Of a DNA stretch of 64,000 nt, positions 44,570 to 54,800 are shown in pieces. Position numbers and translations under genes: made by a program. How positions within the stretch are numbered: position 1 is the stretch's first letter; the number at the start of each line of letters is the position of its first letter. This DNA is from Streptomyces sp. A 4/2 (GTDB taxonomy: Bacteria; Actinomycetota; Actinomycetes; Streptomycetales; Streptomycetaceae), in the NCBI RefSeq assembly GCF_940670765.1, contig NZ_CALNVW010000023.1, positions 62,001-126,000 of the forward strand. Direction: 5' to 3'. Under the pieces are notes generated by a model. It saw nothing but the letters and a program-made list of their open reading frames with translations. It had not been told where the DNA came from and made no database searches.

Positions 44570-45519
44570 GCGACACCCCGCCCGCACCCGAGCAGACGAT
44601 CCGGCCCCGCCTCGTCCGCCGCGACCCGCGGTCCCTGACCCCGCTCGACATGAACGCCCGCTACATGCGCAAGGAGGAGTGGGACCGGCTCGTCGCGAAC
44701 GTCGCCGCCGACGGCTGCCTCACCTCCGTGCCACTGATCTACGGCGCCGGGGAGTACGACGAGGGCCGTGAGCTGATCCTGTCGGGGAACCACCGCACCG
44801 CGGCGGCCGTGGAGGTCGGCCTGGCCGAGATCGACTGCATGTTGATCGACGACCCCCAGCAGAAAGACGAGCTGCTGGCCCGGCAGCTCTCGCACAACAG
44901 CATCGCCGGCCAGGACGATCCGGCCACGCTCAAGGCGCTGTACGACCAGATCGAGGACGTCGACTGGCGGGCGTACTCGGGCCTGGACGACGAGGGCCTG
45001 GGCCTCCTCGCCGAGGTGTCCCCCGAAGGACTCAGCGAAGCGAACCTCGACTTCGCCACCGTGAGCCTGATCTTCCTGCCGAACGAGCTGGAGGCCGCCC
45101 GCAAGGCGTTCGACGACGCCAAGATGGGCCAGAACGAGAGCTGGCTCGCCGCACGCGCCGACTACGACGGCACCCTCGATACGCTCGCCTCCACCCACGC
45201 CGCCCACAAGGTCGGCAACGTCGCGACCGCCCTCCACGCCATCCTCGGCATCGTCGAAGCGCACCTGACCGACCTCCAGGCCGGCTACACCTCACCCCAC
45301 GGCGAGCCCCTGCACTCAGGCCACGTCGGACTGGAGACCGTTCTCGGCGCCCGCACCCTGCCCGCCCCCGCCGCCGTCACCATCAACAAGGCCATCGCAG
45401 CAGCAGAGGGACGCAAGGAGATCGAGCAGGGGCAGGGGTGGCGCCTTCTTGAACGCCTGGCGGGTGAGTACCTATCAGGCCCCAACCACGTCCCCACTGG
45501 GCCCGAACCCACGTCATGA
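44566..45519 (+). CDS. ParB-like nuclease-domain protein
   Basis: 317 residues. The N-terminal ParB/sulfiredoxin-like fold shows LTPLDMNARYMRKEEWDRLV, LILSGNHRTAAAVEVGL (the GxHR box) and LSHNSIAGQDDP. The C-terminal two thirds are helical and unrecognised. Unlike the protein at 31407 it lacks a clear HTH, so it is unlikely to be a partition protein. Its place between the Mom-like gene and the terminase genes suggests DNA modification or packaging. Confidence 0.75.
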   Translation: MSDTPPAPEQTIRPRLVRRDPRSLTPLDMNARYMRKEEWDRLVANVAADGCLTSVPLIYGAGEYDEGRELILSGNHRTAAAVEVGLAEIDCMLIDDPQQKDELLARQLSHNSIAGQDDPATLKALYDQIEDVDWRAYSGLDDEGLGLLAEVSPEGLSEANLDFATVSLIFLPNELEAARKAFDDAKMGQNESWLAARADYDGTLDTLASTHAAHKVGNVATALHAILGIVEAHLTDLQAGYTSPHGEPLHSGHVGLETVLGARTLPAPAAVTINKAIAAAEGRKEIEQGQGWRLLERLAGEYLSGPNHVPTGPEPTS

Positions 45520-46157
45520 GCACCCCGCCCACCCGGATCACGCTCGACCCCGCACTACCCCCCTGGGAGAACCAGCCCGGCGAGACCAGCAAGAAACACG
45601 GGCAATTCATCACATACCGCGATCTCGGCCGGGCCAGGACCCTACCGAGGGCTGCGGAACTGCTACAGCGCCACCCGGTGACGATCCGGAAGATCTCGGC
45701 CGAGTTCCGGTGGCTGGAGCGCGCCGAGGCGCACGACCGGCACCTGGACCGGCAGTACGAGGCGACATGGCTGGAAGAGCGCCGCCGGGGGGCCGAGACT
45801 GACGCGAAGATCTTGGGCGCAGCGATCGGCAAGCTGGCGCAGCGCCTCCGCACCCTGCGCGCCGAGGACCTGTCGCCCGCCGACTTCATCCGCCTTATGG
45901 ACGTGGCGATGCGTCACCGGCGGGTCCTGTTCGGTGACCCCCTGGAGACGATCGTCGTCACGAATGAGGCTCGTTCGCCGCTCGCCGGGGCCCTGGAGGA
46001 GTTCGCCGGCCTGCCCGCCGCCCAGCGGAACGCGCGTCTGGCCGAGATGGCCGCGACCGTCGCCCGCCGGGTCCGCGCGGTCGAGGGCTCAGACGACGAG
46101 GATGAGGAGACGTACCCGGGCCGACGGTCTGGGCGCAGCGTTGCGAGCGAGGAATGA
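45516..46157 (+). CDS. Probable small terminase subunit
   Basis: 213 residues. An HTH-like start (RDLGRARTLPRAAELLQRHP, VTIRKISAEFRWLERAEAHD) precedes a helical oligomerisation region, as in TerS proteins that recognise phage DNA. ATGA overlaps on both sides place it directly before the large terminase gene, which is the strongest evidence. Sequence family not recognised with certainty. Confidence 0.7.
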   Translation: MSTPPTRITLDPALPPWENQPGETSKKHGQFITYRDLGRARTLPRAAELLQRHPVTIRKISAEFRWLERAEAHDRHLDRQYEATWLEERRRGAETDAKILGAAIGKLAQRLRTLRAEDLSPADFIRLMDVAMRHRRVLFGDPLETIVVTNEARSPLAGALEEFAGLPAAQRNARLAEMAATVARRVRAVEGSDDEDEETYPGRRSGRSVASEE

Positions 46158-47737
46158 GCACCCTGACTGCCTTCGACGAGCTGGGCGACCTCGACGACCT
46201 CGCGGTGTACCAGCAGCTTGCCGCTGCCGAGAAGGCGGTGAGCAGCGATCTGCTGCGTGATCCGGTCACGCTCGCCCGGGGCCTGGACGGCACGTTCCGG
46301 ACGCGCCCGCACCTGCGGGTGATCGGTGACGCCCTGGCGGCCGTGGAGCGCGGCGACTACGACCGGCTGATGATCTTCACGCCGCCGCAGGTCGGCAAGA
46401 GCACCACGGTGGCGGAGTGGTTCCCGTTCTGGTGGCTGTGCCTGTACCCGATGGACCGGATCGGCGTCACGTCGTACGGCGACGACCTGGCGCTGCGCCG
46501 GGGCAAGACGATCCGCGGCTACGTCGAGGAGTACGGCGCCGAGTACGACCTGCGGATGAAGGCCGGCTCGGGCGCCATGCAGGACTGGGCCATCACCGAA
46601 GGCGGAGGCGTCCGGTCGGTGTCGGTCGGTAAGGGCCTCACCGGGCATGACGTGAACGTGCTGATTGTCGATGACCCGCACAAGGACCGCGCCGACGCCG
46701 AGTCGGAGGCGTCCCGGCGGGCGCTGCACGACTGGTACTCGTCGACCGCGCTGAAGCGCCTCCAGGCCGACCGGAACTGTGTGGTGGGCATCCAGACGCG
46801 TTGGCACCCGGACGACTGGGCCGGCCGACGTCTCGCCGACGAAGGGCGCATCGAGGACGGCGGCCGGTGGAAGGTGATCCACCTCCCGGCCATCGCCGAT
46901 CCGAAGTTCGGTCCCGACCCGCTCGGCCGCGCCCCGGGCGACCCGCTGCCGCACCCGAAGATCCCGACGCGGGACCGGCGGCGGCTGCTGGCGTGGTGGG
47001 CGGACATGAAGCGCACGTCGATCGTCCGGGACTGGCACGCCCTCGCCCAGGGCGATCCCCAGCCCGCAGAAGGCGCGCTGGTGTCCGAGGAGCTGCTGCG
47101 CCTCATCCGCGACACGACCACCCCGGTGGTGCCGCAGAAGGTCGCCGTCGCGATCGACCCGTCCGGCGGCGGCCGGGACGTCGCCGGCGTCATCGGCGGC
47201 TTCCTCGGCGACGACGGCCGTGTGTGGATCACTGACGACGTGTCGGCTGCGATGTCCTCGGCGGACTGGTCGACCGCGGCCTGCCGTCTCGCGCACCGCA
47301 CGAACGCGGCGATCATCTACGTGGAGTGGAACTACGGCCGCGACATGTGTGAGCTGGCCATCCGCACGTCGTGGGAGACGTTGCAGCGTGAGGGGGAGAT
47401 CCCGCCCGAGGTCCTCATGCCGCAGATCGCCCCCGTACGGGCCAAGCAAGGCAAGCTGCTCCGCGCAGAGCCCGTGGCGCAGCAGATGGTGCAGGACAAG
47501 GTCCGCTTCCGGGGCGTGTTCACCGACCTGGAACGGGAGTGGGCGACGTGGATGTCGACCGACCCGGACAGCCCCGGTCGTATCGACGCCTCGACGATCC
47601 TCGTGTACGGGCTGATCCCCGACGCGAACAAGGGTGCCATCGTCCACGCCCCGCTGCCGCAGGCCCCGCAGCCGGGCGGCGCGGGCCGTCAGACGCCGCC
47701 CTCGGCCGGCGTGTACGGGCGGAGGATCACGAAGTGA
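46154..47737 (+). CDS. terL: Terminase large subunit
   Basis: 527-residue packaging motor and headful nuclease. The Walker A variant TPPQVGKSTT lies at 76-85, Walker B LIVDDP at 170-175, and the RNase H-like nuclease domain begins with AIDPSGGGRD near residue 333, with further acidic residues in YVEWNYGRD and RIDASTILVYGL. Length and order are typical of actinophage TerL. It is followed by a 100-bp gap and an apparent cargo gene before the portal. Confidence 0.95.
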   Translation: MSTLTAFDELGDLDDLAVYQQLAAAEKAVSSDLLRDPVTLARGLDGTFRTRPHLRVIGDALAAVERGDYDRLMIFTPPQVGKSTTVAEWFPFWWLCLYPMDRIGVTSYGDDLALRRGKTIRGYVEEYGAEYDLRMKAGSGAMQDWAITEGGGVRSVSVGKGLTGHDVNVLIVDDPHKDRADAESEASRRALHDWYSSTALKRLQADRNCVVGIQTRWHPDDWAGRRLADEGRIEDGGRWKVIHLPAIADPKFGPDPLGRAPGDPLPHPKIPTRDRRRLLAWWADMKRTSIVRDWHALAQGDPQPAEGALVSEELLRLIRDTTTPVVPQKVAVAIDPSGGGRDVAGVIGGFLGDDGRVWITDDVSAAMSSADWSTAACRLAHRTNAAIIYVEWNYGRDMCELAIRTSWETLQREGEIPPEVLMPQIAPVRAKQGKLLRAEPVAQQMVQDKVRFRGVFTDLEREWATWMSTDPDSPGRIDASTILVYGLIPDANKGAIVHAPLPQAPQPGGAGRQTPPSAGVYGRRITK

Positions 47738-47837
47738 GGTCAACCCCCTTCAGGCGCTGAGTGCATCAGCGCAGCGGAGGTAACGACTTGGCGGCATTGG
47801 ACACGACCTAGCGGCTGCCGGGGAATGATGAGTAGCT

Positions 47838-48707
47838 ATGGCAAGTCGACCCGAACCTTCCAGCGGCCCGGACAGAGATATCCGCCTCGTCGACCATGAA
47901 GGCGTGCGTTTCCGCAAACGCGCCGTAGTCGCGATCCTTCTCGTTACAATGGTTTTCTTGGGCGTAACAATTACGCTCGAAGCGGTCTCGTATTCGATGC
48001 CGGATTCGGCAGGCGTGAATCCCGTCGTCTGGGTGATAATGACGGCCTTTGCCGTTATCGCGGTGGCCGTCGTTTGGTTTGCTGAGCGCTCCGCCAGAGA
48101 GAGATTGAGGGCGCAGAGTCGGCAACGCCTACTGGACGCGGAGAGTCAACTAGAAGGTGCTCTGCGCCTTAACGTGGATTCCACCGCCTCCGCCTTGGGA
48201 TCGTCCGATCCGCTGACCCGCGCTTCTCATCCTGGGCCAGCACACGACTTGGCGCTGCCAGCATTGTGGACGGTCACGCATGCCCGGCTCAGCGACTATC
48301 ACCGTACGGCAGTGGACCAGGCCACCCAGTCGTTCCGCAACGCCCAATACGCCGCGATCGCTGGATTCGTCCTCATTGCCGCGTTCGTGGTCATGGCACT
48401 CAGCTCCAAGTCGGCAACTGGAAGCATCGCAGCCGGCGCGCTAGGGGCGGTAGCTGCGGCCCTGTCCGGCTACATCGCGAAAACCTTCATCCGCTCCCAG
48501 GAGATGACCTCAAAGGCGCTGCACGCTTACTTCGAGGAGCCGTTGTCACTGTCCCGCTATCTGGCTGCTGAGCGCCTGGTGCGCGACTCTAGCCTTGGCG
48601 AGGAAAAGCAGGCTGAGTTGCTCCACGCACTCATCCTCACGATGGTCGCCGGGTCCAAGCCCGAGGAGGGCCCTGCTCCCCAGCAAGAGCGGAATACAGG
48701 CGACTGA
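47838..48707 (+). CDS. Membrane protein resembling TRADD-N-associated 2-TM proteins; probable cargo
   Basis: 289 residues with two pairs of membrane helices: about 28-45 and 63-80, then about 172-190 and 195-212 (YAAIAGFVLIAAFVVMALSS, GSIAAGALGAVAAALSGYIA). The later pair with AKTFIRSQEMTSKALHAYFE matches what I recall of the bacterial TRADD-N-associated membrane domain, predicted to act in anti-invader conflict systems. Codons are visibly less GC-biased (GTAACAATTACGCTC) than in the terminase and portal genes on either side. It interrupts the normal terminase-portal order. Cargo such as superinfection exclusion is the likely role; unproven. Confidence 0.65.
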   Translation: MASRPEPSSGPDRDIRLVDHEGVRFRKRAVVAILLVTMVFLGVTITLEAVSYSMPDSAGVNPVVWVIMTAFAVIAVAVVWFAERSARERLRAQSRQRLLDAESQLEGALRLNVDSTASALGSSDPLTRASHPGPAHDLALPALWTVTHARLSDYHRTAVDQATQSFRNAQYAAIAGFVLIAAFVVMALSSKSATGSIAAGALGAVAAALSGYIAKTFIRSQEMTSKALHAYFEEPLSLSRYLAAERLVRDSSLGEEKQAELLHALILTMVAGSKPEEGPAPQQERNTGD

Positions 48708-49073
48708 TGGCGCCCCCGTCGGGTACCGCCGAAGGATGTCCCGCACGCTCGCGTCGTCCAGATCCGTGGTCGGCCACTCCACCGAGGGACGCCTCGCGGC
48801 ATGACGCCCCCGGGGCACGCCGTGACTCCGGCATTCTGGCCTCCTGCGCCAGCGCCCTGGATATCGTGGAGCTGCCCGCTCCAGGCGGACAGCTTGAGAT
48901 CGAAACGCCCGGCTCGGCACCGGTCGACGCCATGGCTCTGTTCCGACCGCAGCCATGTTTTTGATCTAAAAACGTCACCTGACCTGCTGAGAGATTCCGT
49001 CGGAACCGGTCGCGCGAGATGGCTTATCATCCCTCGCTGAACCCGGCCGATGATCTCCCGTCAGGGGACGCCC
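48708..49073. other. Unassigned 366-bp stretch after the cargo gene
   Basis: No convincing gene. It contains the AT-rich imperfect palindrome GTTTTTGATCTAAAAAC (48957-48973), out of keeping with the GC-rich surroundings. A short minus-strand frame around 48700-48780 (EWPTTDLDDASVRDILRRYP) reads like a protein fragment. Both fit with remnants carried in with the cargo gene. Confidence 0.4.
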
Positions 49074-49412
49074 ATGATCAGCCCCACAGTCCTCGCCGTC
49101 CTGGCCTTCGCCGGGTACCGCGGCACACAGCTCGTCGTCCACGACTCGATCCTTGACCCGGTCCGCGAGCGGATCGACACCTGGTACCAGCGCAAGCCCG
49201 AGTCCACCGCCCGCGAAGCCGTGGTGACGCTGATGTCCTGCGTCTACTGCTCGGGCTGGTGGGTGGCCGGTGCGCTCCTCGTGACGTGGCTCCTCGTCAC
49301 CGGCAGGTGGGACCAGGCGCCGGTTCTCGTCCACGGGATCGAATGGTTCGCCGTCGCCGGGGCCGCCGTCCTCCTGAACCGCTGGGACGACTCCCGCACT
49401 GGCTCAGCCTGA
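49074..49412 (+). CDS. DUF1360-type membrane protein
   Basis: 112 residues from the ATG at 49074. A helix at the start (TVLAVLAFAGYRGTQLVV), the motif MSCVYCSGWWVAGALLVTWL and a last helix (WFAVAGAAVLL) match DUF1360 proteins, regularly found between terminase and portal in actinophages. Role unknown. The stop overlaps the portal start (TGATGA). Confidence 0.8.
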   Translation: MISPTVLAVLAFAGYRGTQLVVHDSILDPVRERIDTWYQRKPESTAREAVVTLMSCVYCSGWWVAGALLVTWLLVTGRWDQAPVLVHGIEWFAVAGAAVLLNRWDDSRTGSA

Positions 49413-51157
49413 TGACGGGCCGCGAGCTCGCAGCGTCCGCGTCCCGCTACACGTCCCGCAAGATCAGGGGACGTGGCGCCGGTGACCAGTCCTGGCAGGG
49501 CCGCGCCTACGACATGTACCACCAGGTCCCCGAGGTGCGGTTCGCCGCCTCCTGGATCAGCAACGCCATGTCCGGGGTCAGGTTGTTCGCCGGCCGCCGC
49601 GCCGACGACGGAACGATCGAGCCCGCACCGCCCGGCCACCGAGCGCACGAGATCGTCTCGCAGATCGCCGGAGGACCTGACGGCCAGGCCAAGATGCTCG
49701 GCGCCTTCGGGAAGCACCTGACCGTCCCGGGCGAGGGCTGGGTCATCGTCCGCCCCAACTCGGAGGTGCTGTCGCCGTACAGCCCCGAGGACGGGCACGA
49801 CTGGCGTGTCCTGTCGGTGAAGGAAGTCCGCCAGCAGTCCGGCAAGCTCATGGCCGAGATCGACGGCGAGGACGTCCCGATCCCCGAGGGCGACCCCGAA
49901 GCCATGGACCCCGACGGCCCCGTGGCGATCCGCGTGTGGGAGCCGGACCCCGAGCGTGCCATCGAGGCCGACAGCCCCGTCCGCTCCAGCCTCGAACTGC
50001 TGGAGGAGCTGCTGCTCCTCAACGCCGCCGTCAAGGCCATCGCCCGCTCCCGCATCACGGGCCGGGGCCTGCTCCTCATCCCGAAGGGCACGAGGTTCCC
50101 GACAGCCGGCACACAGCAGGGCGAAGCCGAAGACGACCTGATCGAGATCTTCATGACGATCGCCGAGACGGCGATCCGTGACCCGGAGTCGGCCGCCGCG
50201 ACGGTCCCGATCATCCTGGAACTCCCGGCCGACGCCATCGCCGAGTTCAAGCACATCAAATTCGAGAGCGAATTTGATGAGCTGGCGATCAAGCTGCGTG
50301 AGGAGGCTGTGCGCCGCTTCGCCACCGGGTTGGAGATCCCCGCCGAGATCCTGCTCGGCCTCGGTGACGTGAACCACTGGGGGCAGTGGGCGCTCACCTC
50401 GGAGGCGATCCGCCTCGGCATCGAACCGAAGGCTGGCACCGTCTGCTACGCCTTCACGCAGCAGTGGCTCCGCCCGATCCTCGAAGCCGAGGGCGACCCA
50501 GAGTGGCACCGGTGGCTCGTCTGGTACGACACCAGTCCGCTTCGGGTGCGCACCAACCGCAGCGAGACAGCGCTCCAAGCCCACGACCGGGGTGTCATCT
50601 CGGACGCGGCGCTGCGCCGCGAGACCGGATTCGACGAGTCGGACGCACCCGACGCGGACGAGATCGCCCGTCGCAAGCTGAACCCGCCCGACGAGACCGG
50701 TGACGAGACCCCCGAGGACGAGACACCACCGGCCCCGCCGACCCTGCCCGTTGACGAGTCCGAGGCCCCGCCCGAGACGCTGCCCGCGTCGGCCGGCCCC
50801 GGCGAGGGTCTGCTTGCCGCTGCCGACGGCCTGATCTGGGGGGCACTCACCGCGGCCGGGGAGAAGCTGCGCAAGACCCCGGCCTGCCCCCGCTCGGAGC
50901 GCGGCAAGGCCCGCGACATCGCGTCGGCCCGCCTCCACACCGTCCTGTCCGTGGAGGCCGCCCAGGTCGAGCAGTGGCGGCTCCTCGATGGCGCCTGGTC
51001 CCGCGCCGACGAGATCGCCGGACGGTACGGCCTCGACACGGAGTGCCTGACCTCGTCGCTCGACATCTACGCCCGCGAGCTGATCGCCGCCGGCGTCGAG
51101 CACGAATACCGGCTCGTGCCGACCGTCCTCACCTCGTGCGTCGGGGCAGCAGCATGA
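49412..51157 (+). CDS. Portal protein
   Basis: 581 residues. The dodecameric ring protein at the capsid vertex through which DNA is packaged. Recognised by position after terminase, length and portal-like blocks: YHQVPEVRFAASWISNAMSG, a long central helix (SSLELLEELLLLNAAVKAIA), VKHIKF-type FKHIKFESEFDELAIKLREE, and ALQAHDRGVISDAALRRETG near the end of the core. A Pro/Glu linker and a helical tail (about 455-570) follow. The ATG at 49412 overlaps the upstream stop. Confidence 0.88.
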   Translation: MTGRELAASASRYTSRKIRGRGAGDQSWQGRAYDMYHQVPEVRFAASWISNAMSGVRLFAGRRADDGTIEPAPPGHRAHEIVSQIAGGPDGQAKMLGAFGKHLTVPGEGWVIVRPNSEVLSPYSPEDGHDWRVLSVKEVRQQSGKLMAEIDGEDVPIPEGDPEAMDPDGPVAIRVWEPDPERAIEADSPVRSSLELLEELLLLNAAVKAIARSRITGRGLLLIPKGTRFPTAGTQQGEAEDDLIEIFMTIAETAIRDPESAAATVPIILELPADAIAEFKHIKFESEFDELAIKLREEAVRRFATGLEIPAEILLGLGDVNHWGQWALTSEAIRLGIEPKAGTVCYAFTQQWLRPILEAEGDPEWHRWLVWYDTSPLRVRTNRSETALQAHDRGVISDAALRRETGFDESDAPDADEIARRKLNPPDETGDETPEDETPPAPPTLPVDESEAPPETLPASAGPGEGLLAAADGLIWGALTAAGEKLRKTPACPRSERGKARDIASARLHTVLSVEAAQVEQWRLLDGAWSRADEIAGRYGLDTECLTSSLDIYARELIAAGVEHEYRLVPTVLTSCVGAAA

Positions 51158-51381
51158 GGCCCCGGCCCGCACCGCAAACCGAGCCCGACGGCGGCCTGAT
51201 CCTCCACCCCGGGACGCTCCGGTCCGGCTGGTGCGCGGTCTGCAAGGCGTGGACCCACATCACCGCGGACCTGCTGCTCCTGAGCCCCGGCGGCCTGACG
51301 ACCGTCGGCACGTGGGCGTGGTGCGAGATCTGCGACGACCCCGACAGCCCGCTCCCGCCCAGGAGGATCGACCGTGGCTGA
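51154..51381 (+). CDS. Small zinc-ribbon protein between portal and MuF genes
   Basis: 75 residues with CAVC and CEIC about 30 residues apart, a probable zinc ribbon. Coupled by ATGA to the portal gene. First of three consecutive small Cys-pair proteins. Confidence 0.65.
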   Translation: MRPRPAPQTEPDGGLILHPGTLRSGWCAVCKAWTHITADLLLLSPGGLTTVGTWAWCEICDDPDSPLPPRRIDRG

Positions 51382-51571
51382 GCGTCTCCATCACGTCGAC
51401 CTGTGCCAGGACTGCGGCGGTCTGCGTACCGCGGTCCTCGAAGGCATCGACGTCACCGGCTTCAAGATCACGTACGCGGACGGCAGCGCCTTGTCGAGCG
51501 GCCCGGCGCGGATCTACGTCGGCCCGGCCGAGGAACCGTGTCCACAGAAGGAGGCCGGCTGTGCCGGATGA
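51374..51571 (+). CDS. Small CxxC protein
   Basis: 65 residues from a GTG overlapping the previous gene. CQDC near residue 11 and two cysteines near the C-terminus (CPQKEAGC) could bind zinc. Function unknown. Confidence 0.6.
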   Translation: MAERLHHVDLCQDCGGLRTAVLEGIDVTGFKITYADGSALSSGPARIYVGPAEEPCPQKEAGCAG

Positions 51572-51896
51572 CGCAGCGCACAAGGTCCCGCTGGGGCACA
51601 GCATCCCCGCTCACCGCGTCCTCGGCTGGTGCTCGCACTGCCCGGACCGGTCCCTGGCCGAGGAAGTCTGTGCGTGGCAGCTCGACGCACAGGAGCGCCT
51701 TGCCGAGGACGACGTCGACGGCCCACTCGACTCGTCCACGGACTGGCAGATGTGCCCCGAGTGCGGTTACGCCGGCTCCCTGTCCGTCGTCGTGATCACT
51801 GTCCGCACGACCAGCGGCCCGAAGCGGGCGGGCGGATGGAAGTTCTGCATCAACTGCGAGGCCGTGCCGCAGGAGGCCGCCCATGCCGGATCGTGA
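51561..51896 (+). CDS. Small zinc-ribbon protein
   Basis: 111 residues from the GTG at 51561, which has AAGGAGG 6-7 nt upstream. CSHC, CPEC and CINC pairs suggest two metal sites. It overlaps the MuF gene start by 14 nt. Third of the Cys-pair series. Confidence 0.65.
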   Translation: MPDDAAHKVPLGHSIPAHRVLGWCSHCPDRSLAEEVCAWQLDAQERLAEDDVDGPLDSSTDWQMCPECGYAGSLSVVVITVRTTSGPKRAGGWKFCINCEAVPQEAAHAGS

Positions 51897-54800
51897 TGCC
51901 CAGCTCGACCAGGCTGAGCGCGAGTTCACCGCGGCGGTCGCCGCCGCCCTCACCGCGACGGCCGACGAGTTCGCTGACGCCGTCCTGGCCGCGACGGAAC
52001 TCGTGGCCGCCCGCTTCTCGGTGGGCCGGATCGCCCGTATGTGGGGCGGCCGTGTATCCGGCCTGGTGCGCCGTCTCCTCGGCACGGCGGAGGAAGCGGC
52101 CACCGCGGCGGCCGAGGACGTCGGCGCCGACCTCCCCGAGGGCTGGGACGACCTTCCCGGCCGGTACGACGACGGCACCCTCCCGCAGGGCATCGGCCAG
52201 TACGTCGAGACGACCGAGCACCTGCTGCGCGCGGTCGGCGACCGGCTCGCCGAGGAAACCCGCGCCGAGCTGGCGGCCGGCATCGACGCCGGGGAGGACA
52301 TCGAGCAGCTGCGGGCGAGGCTCCGCGAGGCGTTCACCCGCGAGGGCCCGCACCTCGGCCCCGTACGGGAGCGGCGCATCGCCCAGACCGAGGTGTCCCG
52401 CGCGTGGAACACGACCACCCTGGCCGCCGCGCAGGCTGCGAGCGGCCCCGACCGGCCCGTGGTCAAGCAGTGGGTCACCCGCCACGACCGGAAGGTCCGC
52501 ACCGCACACGACCAGGCAGACGGTCAGATCCGTTTCCTGGCCGAGCCGTTCACGGTCGGCGGCGTCTCCATGCAGACCCCCGGCGACCCGACCGCCCCGG
52601 CCGGCCTGGTCATCAACTGCCGATGCCGCCTTGCAGTCGCCCCCGAGCTACAGGCCGCCGCCTTGGAATCTCAGACGAGCCCCGGAGCAGGAATTTCAGA
52701 TGCAAGGGAGAACAGTGTGGATGCCGACGAGTCCCTGACCGCTGCTGGTGGTCACACGGGCGCGATGATCGCCCTGGTGCCGAGCGAGGAGGACGCCGAG
52801 CGCCTGGCCCTCGCCGCTGTCGGCTCCGAACCGGCTGGCGAGCTGCACCTGACCTTGTTCTACCTGGGCGAGGGCGCCGACTGGGACGAGGAGCACCGTG
52901 CCGACCTGATCGCCGGTCTCCGCTCCCGCGTCGCCGACCTCGGCGAGCCCCTGGCCGGGCGGGCGTTCGGCGCAGCCCACTGGAACTCGGACGGCGACGA
53001 TCCGTGCTGGGTGTGGTCCGTCAGCGATGACCGCGACCGCCCCCAAGACGCCCCGACGCTGGAGACCGCCCGCTGGGCGGCCACCTACGCGCTGGAGGAC
53101 ATGCACCGGCAGCCCGACCTGCCAGCCCAGCACACGCCCTGGCAGGCGCACGTCTGCGCCGCGTACACGAGCAGCCCGTCCCTGCTGACCGCGATGAACC
53201 AGCGGCTGGGCCCGATCCGGTTCGACCGGCTGCGGGTCGCGTTCGCCGGTGAGCACACCGACATCCCGCTCGGCCGGGAAGAGGAGGCAACCACGATGGA
53301 CGAAGACGACGACTACCTGACCATGGGCCCGCTGGCCCCCCGCCCGTGGTCCACCCCAGGCAGCACAGCCCTGGCGTTCGAGAACACCGAGACCGGCGAC
53401 GGCCGCGTGTTCCGGCCCGGTTCGCTGTACTGGTCCGGGTCCGGGCCGTGGCCGCTCCAGCACGCCGACGAGATGCTGATGGGCCACCAGGGCGCCGAAC
53501 TCGCCGGATCGATCCAGCGGATCACCCGCGAAGGCGACCGGATCGCCGGGGGCGGCGTCCTGTACCCGAACCGGCCGGCCGGTGCCGACGCCGTCATGCT
53601 GCTGGAGGAGAAGGCGCCACTCGGCGTCAGCGTGGATCTCGACGACGTGTCCGTGGAGTTCGTGGACCGCTCCCCGGCGGCCGACGGGGACGAGGGTGCC
53701 GTCGTGCTGCTCGCGTCGCTGCCGTCGGCGTCGCTGCTGCGCCTGGATGACGGCTCCTGGTCCCTGACCGCCACGGCGACCACCGAGTGGACCGCATCCG
53801 GCAACGCCCTCTCCCGCCACGGGTCGACGGTGCAGCTCATCACCGGGCAGAACGGCCAGGTGACCGCTGCTGCCGTAAGCGCGGCCCTCGGCTCGACGGG
53901 CACGCTCACCGCGGCTGCCGGCGACCGCGACGACCAGGACCTCGGGACGGTCGTGCACAGCGAGTCGTCCGGCGACCTGCTGATGCGGGTGACCCGGGCC
54001 CGGCTGCGCGGCGCCACGTTGGTGGCGATGCCCGCGTACGACGAGGCCCGCATCGTCCTCGACGACCAGGCCGAGCCCGCCCCCGTCGACGAGGACGAAG
54101 ACTTCTGGTCGGCGGCCGGCCCGAGCCCGGCACAGCTCCGCGTCGTCGACTTCGTGAAGTCCGCCCCCGCGCCGGTCGGCGCCCGCGAGGTCGCCCGAGG
54201 GCTCCGCATCAAGATGGAGACCGCGCGCGGCCACCTGTCCCGCGCCGCGAAGGCCGGGCACATCGTGCGCCTCGCCCGGGGCGTGTACGTCGGCCCGTCG
54301 ACCGAGATGTCCATGACGGCATCCGTGTCCGGCGACGTCGACCTTCCAGTGAACGACGACCCTGACCGGAAGTGGGACGGGGCCGCCGCGAAGAAGAACG
54401 TCCTCGCCTGGGCGACGGGCGACGACGACACCGTGGACGCCGACAAGCTCAGCTCCGCGTATCTGTGGCGCGACGAGGACGCCGACCCGGCGACGGCCGC
54501 CGCGTACAAACTGCCGTTCGCCGACGTCATCGACGGCGAGCTGCGGATCATCGCGGCCGGGGTGTACGCCGTCGCGAGCGTTCTGCAGGGCGGCATGGGC
54601 GGCGTCGACCTGCCCGACGATGACCGGGACGCGGTCAAGGCCCGGGTGGCGACGCTGTACGCCCGGCTGGCAAAGGCGTACGACGACGACTCGATCGTCC
54701 CGCCGTGGATCGGCGACGACGGCGACGAGGAAACGGCGTCCATGCGGGACCTGGTCGCCTCGGCGTGGACGGCTATGAGTGAACTCCCGCCGATGCCCGC

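Noticed and set aside
31407..45519. Complete ParA/ParB partition system
   Set aside because: Two ParB-like proteins are present, but I found no ParA-type ATPase in the window.
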